A stretch of DNA of 48,302 nucleotides from NCBI RefSeq assembly GCF_003075415.1, contig NZ_QDAH01000044.1, forward strand, positions 1-48,302, read 5' to 3'. The position numbers and the translations under genes were made by a program. Below the pieces are notes generated by a model. That model was not told where the DNA came from. It made no database searches and worked only from the letters and a program-made list of their open reading frames with translations. Source of the DNA: Microvirga sp. KLBC 81. GTDB lineage: Bacteria > Pseudomonadota > Alphaproteobacteria > Rhizobiales > Beijerinckiaceae. Below are positions 9,041-17,836 of this stretch, piece by piece (the first letter of the stretch is position 1; the number at the start of each line of letters is the position of its first letter).

Positions 9041-9965
9041 CGGTCTTTTCCTTGCTAAGATAGCCAAGATGCGGGTCCACCCGAAGGCTCAGGAGCTTTC
9101 GCGCTCCGACCGTATCCAGATAGCTCCAGTGGTCCGACATCCTGAAAACCCAGCGGTCGAGCCATTTCGCAGTGTCCTCCGGCGAACGGGAGGCATGGTA
9201 ATATTCCGCCAGATGCTCGCTGTCGTGCTCATAATATCCGTAGACGCCGGTGGGATGAGCGCCATACGGAACGTGCACGATCATGTCGACCATCAAACCG
9301 GGGATGATCGTGAGCGATGGCTGCTCCCGGATCACATCCGTGTCGACAATCTCTTCAACCGTTACAATGACGGTCCTCGCGGCCCTGGCCTGCTCTTCCA
9401 CGACAGAGGTCGTGCCAAAGAGCTGCACGTTTCCGTGTTTGTCCGCACGCGCCGCATGAATGATGGCGAAGTCAGGCTGAAGAGGGGATACGACGGTGAC
9501 ATTGCCGTTCCCGAACGGCGAGGGGAGAAACCGGGCCTTCTCCCCAGGTTCCTCGAATCCTGGCTGGTTGAGAATATCGGTACCGGCCATTGCCTTCAGC
9601 GGCATGAAGGGGAGGCCGAGCCCGCTTGCCATCAGGCGCATCACCATGCCGAAATGGCTGTGATCCTCAACCTCGATCGTTCCATTCTCGACGCCTTCGG
9701 AGAAGCGCCGGCAGCGGCCATATCCCTCAAACATGAAGTTCGAGAAGTAGGCGCGTTTCAGAACGCCCGCCGCGGCCAGAAATTCCGCGACCCAGCATTC
9801 GGCAACGCCCATGAGCGTGAGGTCCTTACGCCCGGCCTTGATGAGCCCGCGGAAAAAGGCGAGGGGCTGATGTGAGTGCGCGAACCCTCCTCCGGTGAGG
9901 GAAGCTCCGTCAGGAACAGTGCTGATCGCCTCTTCGAGAGAGACGATTTTGGAATGTGTCGCCAT
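9033..9965 (-). CDS. gctA: CoA-transferase alpha subunit (glutaconate CoA-transferase type)
   Basis: The 310-residue product is the most GctA-like alpha subunit in the window: DGASLTGGGFAHSHQPLAFF near the start, PYGAHPTGVYGYYEHDSEHL around residue 235, and the C-terminal WVFRMSDHWSYLDTVGARKL. At the position near residue 104 where the other alphas have Glu it has DHSH, as in classical transferases, which have a non-acidic residue there. It is coupled to the ESG-containing beta by an 8-base overlap, so this pair is the best candidate for a true CoA-transferase here. It follows the ABC ATPase by 27 bases. Confidence 0.85.
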   Translation of the reverse strand: MATHSKIVSLEEAISTVPDGASLTGGGFAHSHQPLAFFRGLIKAGRKDLTLMGVAECWVAEFLAAAGVLKRAYFSNFMFEGYGRCRRFSEGVENGTIEVEDHSHFGMVMRLMASGLGLPFMPLKAMAGTDILNQPGFEEPGEKARFLPSPFGNGNVTVVSPLQPDFAIIHAARADKHGNVQLFGTTSVVEEQARAARTVIVTVEEIVDTDVIREQPSLTIIPGLMVDMIVHVPYGAHPTGVYGYYEHDSEHLAEYYHASRSPEDTAKWLDRWVFRMSDHWSYLDTVGARKLLSLRVDPHLGYLSKEKTDA

Positions 9966-9992
9966 TGTCGAGATACCTGACCCCTTGTGAGC

Positions 9993-10757
9993 TTAGGCGG
10001 CTTCGATCCATTGCTGCCGCGCGCCCGTGATCAGCGAGACGATATCGTCGCCGGAGGCTGCGGATGTAGGAACGTCGCCTACCTTCGTGCCTTGCCTGAG
10101 AACCACGACACGCTGGCTCATCTCCTTGACCATGGGCATGTTGTGGGTGATCAGGACGATGGAGACACCCTCCGCCTGAAGCTGACGAACCGCATCCATC
10201 GCACGCTTCGTCTCCTGTACACCCAGTGCAGCGGTGGGTTCGTCAAGCAGGACGAGGCCGCTGCGCCACAGCTTGGTGCGGGCAATGGCCACGGCCTGAC
10301 GCTGACCGCCGCTCAGGCCTGCAACATTCGCGTTGGGATGGGGGGTGTTGATTGAAAGGCCGCTCAGCGCGACCGCTGCCTTGTCTCTCATAACCCTCTT
10401 GTTGAGAAAGGAAAACGGTCCGAGTTTGCGGATCTCCTCGCGGCCGAGAAAGATATTCTCTGCAACATTCAGGTTATTGCAGAGCCCGAGGTCCTGGTAC
10501 ACGGTCTCGATGCCCAGGGAGCGAGCAACGTCAGTCGATGAGATCGAAACATCTTTTCCATTGAATTTGATCGTTCCTGAAGACGGACGGATCGCTCCCG
10601 AGAGAATCTTGACGAGGGTGCTTTTGCCGGCGCCGTTATCGCCGACGAGGGCAATCGTCTCGCCCGCTCGGATGGTCAGATCGACGCCGCGGAGCGCCTG
10701 GACGGCCCCATAGTTCTTCTTGATGTCGGAAGCTTCGAGCAGAACCGGTCGTGTCAT
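9993..10757 (-). CDS. Ribose/fructose-type ABC importer ATPase, single domain
   Basis: The 254-residue protein has Walker A GDNGAGKST, the signature LSGGQRQAVAIA, and Walker B LVLLDEPTAALG. It is a single ATPase module, half the length of RbsA, like FrcA-type ATPases that dimerise. The ATG at 10757 follows GGAGGCGGCACG; the longer open frame upstream has no such site. No other ABC gene lies on this strand, and its partners are most likely the substrate-binding protein and permease at 12389 and 13422 on the other side of the LacI gene, which lack an ATPase. It is the first gene of the minus-strand operon that also makes three CoA-transferase-fold subunits. Confidence 0.88.
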   Translation of the reverse strand: MTRPVLLEASDIKKNYGAVQALRGVDLTIRAGETIALVGDNGAGKSTLVKILSGAIRPSSGTIKFNGKDVSISSTDVARSLGIETVYQDLGLCNNLNVAENIFLGREEIRKLGPFSFLNKRVMRDKAAVALSGLSINTPHPNANVAGLSGGQRQAVAIARTKLWRSGLVLLDEPTAALGVQETKRAMDAVRQLQAEGVSIVLITHNMPMVKEMSQRVVVLRQGTKVGDVPTSAASGDDIVSLITGARQQWIEAA

Positions 10758-10938
10758 CGTGCCGCCTCCATGCCAAAATCTTTCCGACAGCAAGAAACGT
10801 GACTGTGTACCGTTCGCATTCGGCAACCCTCCCAATACGATTTCTTGCCTGAGCCCGTCGTCGGCGGGCAGGCCTTGTTCGCGATGCCGCTCGAAAACGG
10901 CCGTGTCGAGCCCACAACAGGGCTTGAGACGCTGGCAA

Positions 10939-11002
10939 TTGAAAAACGTTTTTCAAAAAACGTTTCATTTTTTACATATACAATCGGTGGCGACCCCGTC
11001 AA
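10939..11002 (-). promoter_or_regulatory. LacI-type double operator and minus-strand promoter
   Basis: TTGAAAAACGTTTTTCAA at 10939-10956 is an 18-base perfect palindrome. A second AAACGTTT core lies at 10958-10965, 14 bases away centre to centre. On the minus strand TTGACG (11002-10997), a 16-base spacer and TATATG (10980-10975) form a plausible promoter for the ATPase-led operon, with the operators just downstream of its -10. The site lies between the divergent ATPase and LacI genes. Confidence 0.7.
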
Positions 11003-11064
11003 TATGGAGTCTCGTTGATCATCGGGTTCTTTGTGGTCGTGAATGACCAACGGGAAATGACGAA

Positions 11065-12165
11065 ATGAGAGACAAGAAGCGTGTCACGATCAAAGATGTG
11101 GCGCAGGAGACAGGTCTCGCTCTGTCTACAGTGTCCAACGCTTTGGCGGGCAAGACCAATGTGAGCGACGAGACGCGAGCTCTCGTGCGGGCGGCTGCTG
11201 AAAAGCTCGGCTACAGAGCCTCCGTTGTCGCACGCGCGCTGCGAATGCAGAGAAGCTTTACTATTGGCGTTCTCATTGCAGACGTTTCAAACCCGTCTTC
11301 CGCAGATTTCGTGCGGGGCGTAGAGGATGTGGTCCTCCGCGAGAAATGCACACTCCTGCTTTGCAATACGGATGGAGATGAGGAGAAGCAGCTTTCGCAT
11401 ATGCATACGCTGATCGACCGGCAGGTCGACGGAATGGTCCTCATTTCCCAGCATTGCACATCGGCTAAGGTGCGCGAGCTTCTGGACGCCTCTGTTCCGT
11501 TCGTGTTGGTTCAGCGGCGCAGCGCAAGACACAAGGACAATTACGTCGGATCCGACAACTGCAAGGGTCTGAGCCAAGCCATTCATTATGCTTATTCGCT
11601 CGGTCACCGGCGGATTGCCTTCGTACAGGGGCCAGACGACTCGAGTGCTGCGAGGGAGCGTCTCGAGACCTTCCTCACGACGGCGGACAGACTGAAGCTG
11701 AAGGTCGAACAGGACCTGATTTATCGTGGCGATTACACCTTCGACGGCGGTGTCGCGGCGGGGCGATACTTCTGTGCGATGCGCCGGCGCCCGACCTGCG
11801 TTCTGGCCAGCAGCGACATCAATGCTCTCGGGATCATCCAATCTGCCCTGGACGCGGACCTAACCGTGCCGAGCGACCTCTCGGTCATTGGTCTAGATGA
11901 TATATCATTGGCGTCATTCCGGCGAATCGATTTGACAACGATCCAGCTGCAAAAGCGGGACATAGGCGTTGCAGCCGCGGAACTGTTGATGAGACAGATC
12001 CGGCAGCCTTCGTCACGCCCGCAGCAGATCGTCCTTCCGACAAAGCTGATCATACGAGGGTCGGTTGTGGCGCCAGCCGGGAAGCCCATCGGCAAGGCGA
12101 GGAAACCAGCCGCACAAGCTTTGGCACTTGTGAGGACGGCCTCGCCCGCCGCCTCCGCCGAATAA
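11065..12165 (+). CDS. LacI-family transcriptional regulator (LacI-1)
   Basis: The 366-residue protein has the LacI helix-turn-helix and hinge at residues 5-55 (VTIKDVAQETGLALSTVSNA) and a periplasmic-binding-protein-like effector domain (SFTIGVLIADVSNP onward, VIGLDDISLASF near residue 275). It sits between operator pairs at 10939-10965 and 12239-12260, so it most likely represses both arms of module A and itself until a sugar-like ligand binds. It is very similar over the whole length to the regulator at 18222, with near-identical stretches such as SNALAGKTNVS and FTIGVLIADV, indicating a recent duplication. Confidence 0.9.
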   Translation: MRDKKRVTIKDVAQETGLALSTVSNALAGKTNVSDETRALVRAAAEKLGYRASVVARALRMQRSFTIGVLIADVSNPSSADFVRGVEDVVLREKCTLLLCNTDGDEEKQLSHMHTLIDRQVDGMVLISQHCTSAKVRELLDASVPFVLVQRRSARHKDNYVGSDNCKGLSQAIHYAYSLGHRRIAFVQGPDDSSAARERLETFLTTADRLKLKVEQDLIYRGDYTFDGGVAAGRYFCAMRRRPTCVLASSDINALGIIQSALDADLTVPSDLSVIGLDDISLASFRRIDLTTIQLQKRDIGVAAAELLMRQIRQPSSRPQQIVLPTKLIIRGSVVAPAGKPIGKARKPAAQALALVRTASPAASAE

Positions 12166-12205
12166 TCTCACCAGCGCCTTCTAACAGAATGCCGCATGAG
12201 CGGTG

Positions 12206-12260
12206 TTGACGAAGCCGGGTTGCTGTGCTTTTTTATCGAAACGTTTTTTAAAAAACGTTT
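12206..12260 (+). promoter_or_regulatory. Promoter and 22-base palindromic double operator upstream of binding-protein gene
   Basis: TTGACG at 12206-12211 is a good -35 box, followed after 17-19 bases by a T-rich -10 region. Directly after it, positions 12239-12260 form a perfect 22-base palindrome made of two AAACGTTT boxes, centres 14 bases apart. The arrangement repeats that at 10939 and 42410. It should control 12389 onward. Confidence 0.7.
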
Positions 12261-12388
12261 TTAAAAGAGCCCCCGCCAGCCAGCATCAGCAGGGGGCCGC
12301 TGCGGCCTCAGGGCTACCACTGAGTCCGGTGCGGTCAGGGCACAGAATGCGGGATCACGACGTCTCGTCGCATAGAAGGGAGGACACC

Positions 12389-13345
12389 ATGAAGAAAATG
12401 ATTGTGGCGCTCGCTGCGTCGATCATGACAATAGCTTTGGCGCCCGCCGGTGAGGCGCAGGAGCGTCTCAAGGTCGGCGGCATCATCTATGCTCGCGACT
12501 CCCAGTACTGGCAGCAGGTCGAGCGTGGCATGAACGATGCCGCCAAGAAGCTCGGGGTCGACTTGCAGATTGGCCTGAACCGCAGGCAGCTGGCGACCGA
12601 GGGGCAACTCATCGAAGACTTCGCGACCCGCGGTGTCAACATCATCGTCATGCCGCCGTTGGACACGCAGGCCTCGGCCGCTGCTGCGCAGCGGGCGAAG
12701 AGCCGCAACATCATGATCGTGGACTACGATACCCGCCTTGTGGACGAATCCATCTCGAGCCACACCGTCGGTGTCGATAGCCGGCAGCTTGCGGGCGAGG
12801 TCGGCAAGCAAATGCGCAAGCTGATCGATGCCAAGTCGGGCGCGGCAACCACAGTCGGACTGATCACTCTTCCCCCGACGAACCCGAACATGCAGGCCCG
12901 CCGGAGTGGTGTCGTCTCTGCCCTGGAAGGCGGAAACGTGACATACGTGGCCGAAGTGGCTGCGGCAACGCCGGAACAGGGGGCCAACGCCTTTGAGAAC
13001 ATCCTGCAGCGCAATCCGGCAACCGAGATGATCTGGGTCTCCAACTCCGGTGCTCTGTCCGGCGCTGCTGCCGCAGCTCGCCGCTCGAATGCCAAGGCAA
13101 AGCTCTATGGGATCGACATGAGCCAAGAATTGGCGCAGATGCTGCTGGATCCCTCGAGCACCCTGCAGGCCGTTTCCGATCAGCAGCCCTACTTGATCGG
13201 CTACACTGCCGTGGAGACGGCCGCGAAGTCCTTCCGTGGCGAGAAGCTGCCGCGTCATATCAATGTGCCGGCGCGCCTGTACACCCGCGATGATCCGAAG
13301 GCGGTCAACGAGTACCTGGACTTCGTGAAGTCGCTCTCGAACTGA
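12389..13345 (+). CDS. Sugar ABC transporter periplasmic substrate-binding protein
   Basis: The 318-residue product starts with a Sec signal peptide (MKKMIVALAASIMTIALAPA, cleavage probably after GEA) and continues as a ribose-binding-protein-like type 1 PBP: LKVGGIIYARDSQYW, GVNIIVMPPLDTQA, VGVDSRQLAGEVG, and the C-terminal VSDQQPYLIGYTAVE. The start at 12389 is set by AGGGAGGACACC. It should bind the imported substrate in the periplasm and deliver it to the permease at 13422 and the ATPase at 9993. A perfect 12-base-pair hairpin follows the stop. Ligand unknown; the family binds pentoses, hexoses, cyclitols and similar polyols. Confidence 0.88.
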   Translation: MKKMIVALAASIMTIALAPAGEAQERLKVGGIIYARDSQYWQQVERGMNDAAKKLGVDLQIGLNRRQLATEGQLIEDFATRGVNIIVMPPLDTQASAAAAQRAKSRNIMIVDYDTRLVDESISSHTVGVDSRQLAGEVGKQMRKLIDAKSGAATTVGLITLPPTNPNMQARRSGVVSALEGGNVTYVAEVAAATPEQGANAFENILQRNPATEMIWVSNSGALSGAAAAARRSNAKAKLYGIDMSQELAQMLLDPSSTLQAVSDQQPYLIGYTAVETAAKSFRGEKLPRHINVPARLYTRDDPKAVNEYLDFVKSLSN

Positions 13346-13362
13346 AGATGCTTCGGTACTCT

Positions 13363-13389
13363 CACCGGATGCAGAACCTGCATCCGGTG
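13363..13389 (+). other. Intercistronic hairpin after binding-protein gene
   Basis: CACCGGATGCAG and CTGCATCCGGTG form a perfect 12-base-pair stem with a 3-base loop, 18 bases after the stop. No U-run follows, so it more likely protects or partly terminates the upstream message, raising binding-protein yield over the permease. Confidence 0.8.
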
Positions 13390-13421
13390 CTGTCCCAGAA
13401 GACGATGCGTGGGTTGATAGA

Positions 13422-14420
13422 ATGAGCAATATGGCAACAGACGTCTCAGTGACGACACAGCAGGCCAATCGTCATAAACTTGACTTGAGCTCATGGCGGG
13501 CGGAGATCGGCGTTGCGATTGCTCTCGCTTTCCTGGTCGCGGTCTTCAGCTTCACGGCGCCGAACTTCTTTAGCGCCGAAAATTTCGTCACGCTGATGCA
13601 GCAGACCTCGGTGATCGCCATCATTGCTGTCGGCATGACGATGGTCATTATTGCAGGCGAGATCGACTTGTCTGTCGGCGCCATGGTTGGTCTGTCGGGA
13701 ACGCTGTTCGCGCTGCTGGTCGTGCAGGCCGGCCTACCCATGTCCGTCGCCTGTTTGGCGGTTCTTGCACTGGCGGCCCTCGTCGGCTGCTTCACCGGAA
13801 TGCTGCGCGTCGTCTGGGCCATTCCAACGTTCATCACGACGCTCGGACTATTGTCCGCGCTGCGGGGAACCGCATTCTATATCAGCGAGGGTCTTACCAT
13901 CGGTCCCTTGCCATCCTCACTCGCATTCGTTTGGTACGGACATGTGCTTGGGCTTCCCGTGCCGGTTTGGGCAATGCTCATCGTTATCGCGACCGGCTGG
14001 ATCGTCCTGACCCAGACCCGCTTCGGCAGGCATATTTACGCTGTTGGCGGAAATGCCGTCACCGCGTCCCGGTATGGCGTCCGCGTGGGGAGCCTGAGGA
14101 TCGCCGTGCTGGTCATCGTCCAGCTTCTCGCCGCTCTGGCCGGAATGATGCTCGTGGGTCGGTTGAATGCCGGCAGTGCGACAGTCGGTGAATTGATGGA
14201 GCTCGACGTCATTGCGGCGGTCATCGTCGGCGGCACAAGCCTGAACGGCGGAGCGGGCCGCATCATCGGAACGATCCTCGGTGTGTTCTTCGTCGCTGTC
14301 CTGCGAAACGGGATGGTTCTCAATGGCCTTGATCCGATCATCTTCCTCATCGCCCAGGGGCTGGTGATCATCCTCGCCGTATGGTGGAGCATGCTGCGGC
14401 GCCAGCAGGCAGCAGGGTAG
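13422..14420 (+). CDS. Ribose-type ABC transporter permease
   Basis: The 332-residue hydrophobic protein has about eight to ten membrane segments and RbsC-family signatures: VGMTMVIIAGEIDLSVGAMVG split here as VGMTMVIIAG and EIDLSVGAMVG, ALRGTAFYISEG, VGGNAVTASRYG, and the late VIVGGTSLNGGAGRIIGT. It would form the inner-membrane homodimer channel. It follows the binding protein by 76 bases, with the hairpin between. An in-frame ATG nine bases later is an alternative start. Confidence 0.88.
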   Translation: MSNMATDVSVTTQQANRHKLDLSSWRAEIGVAIALAFLVAVFSFTAPNFFSAENFVTLMQQTSVIAIIAVGMTMVIIAGEIDLSVGAMVGLSGTLFALLVVQAGLPMSVACLAVLALAALVGCFTGMLRVVWAIPTFITTLGLLSALRGTAFYISEGLTIGPLPSSLAFVWYGHVLGLPVPVWAMLIVIATGWIVLTQTRFGRHIYAVGGNAVTASRYGVRVGSLRIAVLVIVQLLAALAGMMLVGRLNAGSATVGELMELDVIAAVIVGGTSLNGGAGRIIGTILGVFFVAVLRNGMVLNGLDPIIFLIAQGLVIILAVWWSMLRRQQAAG

Positions 14421-14581
14421 CGGAAGGCGGGTTACGTGCAGCGCAGTGCAAGAGCTGTGTCGCAGATGACCATGGCGCCCATACATCGAGGCATCGACGC
14501 GATCCAAGCCAGGATGGCCAGCGTCTGGGCGTCTCCGGGAAACAACAGTGCTGATATCCAGATGAGACAGAAGATAGCCGA

Positions 14582-15484
14582 ATGAGCACACCGAGTTCAA
14601 AACTGATATCGATGGCCGAGGCCGCGAGCATGGTGCACGATGGATCTCGCATCGCGCTGGGTGGCTTCGCCGTGTACCAGAAACCCATGGCTTTCGTCCG
14701 GGAGCTCATCCGCCAAGCCCGTCGCGACCTGACCATCGTTGGAACCGCCAATTCCTATGACGTCGATATGCTTGCCGCAGCGGGATGCATCAAGCAGGTC
14801 GAAACGTCGTATGTGGGGCTCGAGAAGTTCGGCCTCGCGCGGAACTTCCGCCGCTCCGCGGAGCGGGGAGATCTCAAGGTGGTCGACTATCCTGAAATGG
14901 TCAGCTGGGACCGCTTCCGCGCCAGCCAAGAAGGCCTCAAGTTCTGGCCCATCCCTTTTCTCGGCGGTAACGATGTCGTTACCCATAACAAAGACATCAG
15001 GAAGTTTCCTTGCCCGATGACAGGGCGTCCGCTCTTCGCGGTGCCTGCTGCCGAACCCGATATCGTCGTCATCCACGCCATCGCGGCGGACGAGCGCGGA
15101 AATGTCGTCATTCCGGCACGGCGCCTGCTGCCGCAGAGCGGCGATGTCTTGATGGCGCGCTCATGCGACAAGGTCATCGTCACGGCGGAAAAGATCGTCT
15201 CGAATTCGTTCATTCGCCGGCATGCGAGGCTTGTGGAAATACCGTCCTACCGAACAAAGGCCGTCGTGCATGCCCCTTACGGCGCTCACCCGACGCCTGT
15301 TCTCGGACGTTACCTGGCGGATGAGGTGCACCTCGCCAAATACGCGGAAGCATCAGGTTCAGAGGAAGCATTCCGCCAATACCTTGATGACTATGTCTAC
15401 CGGCTCCCCGACCAGGGCGCTTACGCAGAAGCAATCGGTCCGGGACGTTTGGCCGACCTACAAGATATGGATTCGCTCCTATGA
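14582..15484 (+). CDS. IpdA/GctA-like CoA-transferase-fold alpha subunit
   Basis: The 300-residue protein belongs to the CoA-transferase alpha fold: GSRIALGGFAVYQKPMAFVR at residues 22-41, VVDYPEM with Glu at residue 105, and VVHAPYGAHPTPVLG around residue 235. Classical GctA has a non-acidic residue at the 105 position. From memory, the alpha subunit of the steroid-ring hydrolase IpdAB has a functionally important Glu at about this point. Its stop overlaps the beta start (ATGA). The pair may therefore be a hydrolase rather than a transferase. It lies 161 bases after the permease; that gap shows no hairpin or operator. Confidence 0.8.
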   Translation: MSTPSSKLISMAEAASMVHDGSRIALGGFAVYQKPMAFVRELIRQARRDLTIVGTANSYDVDMLAAAGCIKQVETSYVGLEKFGLARNFRRSAERGDLKVVDYPEMVSWDRFRASQEGLKFWPIPFLGGNDVVTHNKDIRKFPCPMTGRPLFAVPAAEPDIVVIHAIAADERGNVVIPARRLLPQSGDVLMARSCDKVIVTAEKIVSNSFIRRHARLVEIPSYRTKAVVHAPYGAHPTPVLGRYLADEVHLAKYAEASGSEEAFRQYLDDYVYRLPDQGAYAEAIGPGRLADLQDMDSLL

Positions 15485-16305
15485 CCGACACACCGGCAAC
15501 ACTCTACGAGGTACTGGCGGCGGCTCTCGCGCGGGACTTCGCCGATGGAGAAGTCGGCTTCACAGGCTTGCTGACCGGACAGGCCGCAGCGACCTTCGGA
15601 ACGGCAGTCCCCATCGTCGCCATGGAGCTTGCGCGCCTGACTCACGCTCCGAACCTCACTCTTCTTCTGGCCGGCTGCTATCACAATCCTGATTTCAGTC
15701 AGCTCGATGCGATGCCGGATTCCGAGCACGACGCTTTGCTGCGGGACCTTCCGGCCGAGGCACAGACCTATGATTACCCGGGGCAATGGGTTCTGAAGCG
15801 CGGCGACATCAGCTTCGGATTCAGCAGTGCCGTTCAGGTCGACGTCGCAGGAAACATCAACAGCGTCTGCATCGGAGAGCATGATCGCCCGAAGGTCCGC
15901 CTTGTCGGCCCCATTCTTCAGCCCGAGCACATGACTCTGTTCCGGCGGGAATACATCATGATGCCGCATCATGACCGGCGGAACTTCGTCGAGAAGGTCG
16001 ATTATGTGTCCGGCGTCGGATACCCCGGCGGTCTTGAGGGCCGCCGCGAGCTGGGGCTCGACTGGGGTGGACCCGAGCTGGTCGTGACTCCGAAGTGCAT
16101 ATTCGACTTCGACAAGGTCCGCGGCCGGATCAAGGTACGTTCCATCCATCCTGGCGTGACGCATGAGGAGGTGAGGGACTCGACAGGCTTCGACGTGGGC
16201 GATCTGACATCGGTGCCTGAGACCCAGCTTCCCACAGCGGAAGAGCTTCGCCTGATCCGGGAGCGCATCGATCCGAGGCAGCTGCTCCTGCCACGGTCTC
16301 ATTGA
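15481..16305 (+). CDS. IpdB/GctB-like beta subunit lacking the catalytic Glu
   Basis: The 274-residue product aligns with CoA-transferase beta subunits, but at the ESG position it reads LAGC, putting Ala at residue 64 instead of the covalent glutamate. The GSGGAN loop is replaced by RLVGPILQPEHMTLF. YVSGVGYPGG and the late SIHPGVTHEEVRDSTGFDV recall IpdB more than GctB. It cannot work by the usual glutamyl-CoA mechanism. It is translationally coupled to the alpha gene. Strongly similar over its length to the beta at 31820. The substrate is inferred only to be a CoA thioester. Confidence 0.8.
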   Translation: MTDTPATLYEVLAAALARDFADGEVGFTGLLTGQAAATFGTAVPIVAMELARLTHAPNLTLLLAGCYHNPDFSQLDAMPDSEHDALLRDLPAEAQTYDYPGQWVLKRGDISFGFSSAVQVDVAGNINSVCIGEHDRPKVRLVGPILQPEHMTLFRREYIMMPHHDRRNFVEKVDYVSGVGYPGGLEGRRELGLDWGGPELVVTPKCIFDFDKVRGRIKVRSIHPGVTHEEVRDSTGFDVGDLTSVPETQLPTAEELRLIRERIDPRQLLLPRSH

Positions 16306-16428
16306 AGGGGACGGAGTGCATGAGCCTTGGGATCATGCGCCCATGCTGCAGGTCCCCGATAAGCAGCAACGGATGACTATCGGGTTTGCGAACTTCCACC
16401 ACAGTGGAACTGAAAAAGGAACCAGAAC

Positions 16429-17442
16429 ATGACGAGTTCAACTGATGCATCTCTGCCCTGGCGTGATCTCACCGATCCTCGCCGCGCCGCCGAGGTCGAC
16501 GACCTCGAAGCCGGATTGAAAGAGCCGGTTTTCGAGAATCTGGAGATCCCAGAGGCTCTGGGACCGGTGACCATCACCGTGGACGATCACAAGATCAAGC
16601 GGTTCTCCTTCACGCAGGACGATTACTCGCCATGGTATCTGGAGGCGAGCCCCTTCGGAGGGGCGCGGATCGGCCAACCCGCCCTGCTGGGAAATGATCT
16701 TGTCCAGCTGTTCACGACGAGATACCGCGCCAGCAAGACTGTCGGCTTCCACACCGAGGAGCAGATGTGGTTCGACAGCCCCGTCAAGCTCGGTGAAAAG
16801 GTGACGATGTCGGGCACCTACACGGAAGCCTATGAGCGCCGTGGACAGGGGTACGTGGTGATGGAGGCGCAGGCGGTTGGCGAGGATGGCCGCAGCATCG
16901 TGCGGCATCGTGGAGTCGAGATCCTGCGCACTGTTCCTGGACGCATCGCCGGTCGCGGTAGCGACACACCTCAGCGTAAGGTGACGGGCGAGATCCCGGA
17001 CAATCCGCGCTTTATCGAAAAGGTCGATGCCGAGACACGTCCAGGTGATGTTCTGAAGCCTCTGCCCAAGACAGTGACCTTCGAACAGACCGCTGTATTC
17101 TCGCGCATCGGCGAGTATGTCCGCAACACGCATAACGATCTGGATATCGCGCGGGCCGCAGAGCTTCGTGTGCCGATCGTGCAGGGCCAGCAGCAGTTTG
17201 GACTCATGGCGGAGTTGATGGCCAAGGTTTTCGGAGCGGCGTGGTTCACCGGCGGCTGGATGCAGGTCAAGTTCATCTCTCCTCTGGAGGTCTTCGATCC
17301 CATCGAGATCTCCGGCATCGTGACCAATGTGACGCCCGAGGCCAATGGCCGGCAGAAGGTCGAGCTGGAAATTTGGGTGCGTCGCGCCTCGGATTCGAAG
17401 CTCACGGCAGTGGGCTGGGCGTCCTGCGTGCATCCCAAGTAA
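16429..17442 (+). CDS. MaoC-like double-hotdog protein, probable acyl-CoA hydratase relative
   Basis: The 337-residue protein looks like two hotdog halves. The first begins near residue 40 (VDDHKIKRFSFTQDDYSPWY). The second begins near residue 210 (TVTFEQTAVFSRIGEYVRN) and contains ELRVPIVQGQQQFGLMAEL, the segment that in MaoC hydratases reads VAHGM. The Asp-His hydratase dyad is not in its usual form: DDYSPWY replaces the G-D-x-N-P-x-H pattern in the first half, and NTHNDLD appears in the second. It could be a hydratase with altered chemistry or a thioesterase-like enzyme. AAAAAGGAACC precedes the ATG. It is the last gene of the plus arm of module A. Confidence 0.7.
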   Translation: MTSSTDASLPWRDLTDPRRAAEVDDLEAGLKEPVFENLEIPEALGPVTITVDDHKIKRFSFTQDDYSPWYLEASPFGGARIGQPALLGNDLVQLFTTRYRASKTVGFHTEEQMWFDSPVKLGEKVTMSGTYTEAYERRGQGYVVMEAQAVGEDGRSIVRHRGVEILRTVPGRIAGRGSDTPQRKVTGEIPDNPRFIEKVDAETRPGDVLKPLPKTVTFEQTAVFSRIGEYVRNTHNDLDIARAAELRVPIVQGQQQFGLMAELMAKVFGAAWFTGGWMQVKFISPLEVFDPIEISGIVTNVTPEANGRQKVELEIWVRRASDSKLTAVGWASCVHPK

Positions 17443-17690
17443 GGAGCCCATCGGCGGTCGAAACAGGGCCGGCGATCCGGCGAGCAGCAAGACGAGGCTG
17501 TCGGCGAGCTTAAGAGGCATGCCGGCGGCCTCTGTGGACATCTGTGATGGGCCTATGGACGGCCCCGATGCAGAATCTGGGCGGTAGGGCAGCCCGGAAT
17601 TGAACAGGCTGCCGAGAACCAGCAGATCAGGACCATCGGCTTGGCCGTCGCCGGCGCGATGGCGATCCCCGGCGGGATACAGCCTCGGAC
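17443..17690. other. Gene-free stretch after the double-hotdog gene
   Basis: About 250 bases with no frame that resembles a known protein on either strand. On the minus strand a short hydrophobic open frame is present, but I could not match it to a transporter, so a decayed membrane-protein gene is only a possibility. Confidence 0.35.
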
Positions 17691-17836
17691 GTGAAAAGTG
17701 GATTTGCACTTTTGGGACCCATCCGATGCTTTCTCCTTCAATGAGAGCATCGTTTGCGCGGAAAACCGGATCCACTTTTCGCTGACGCGGCCCTTCGGGT
17801 CGCTGACGCGGACCTGCGGTTCCGCACGATGCTCTA
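17691..17836 (-). repeat. Palindromic intergenic repeat, copy D (inverted)
   Basis: Read on the minus strand this copy matches B2 (3972-4112) closely, including CGATGCTCTCATTGAAGGAG and the GTGCAAATCCACTTTT arm. It also contains the tandem CGGCCCTTCGGGTCGC block seen in copy A. It lies between the double-hotdog gene and the second LacI. Confidence 0.8.

Noticed and set aside
12269..12297. GCCCCC/GGGGGC pairing in the leader of the module A binding protein as a terminator
   Set aside because: The stem is only six pairs with a 17-base loop and no U-run.
12203..12388. N-terminal extension of the module A binding protein
   Set aside because: It would place the palindromic operator inside the gene and hide the signal peptide that starts at 12389.
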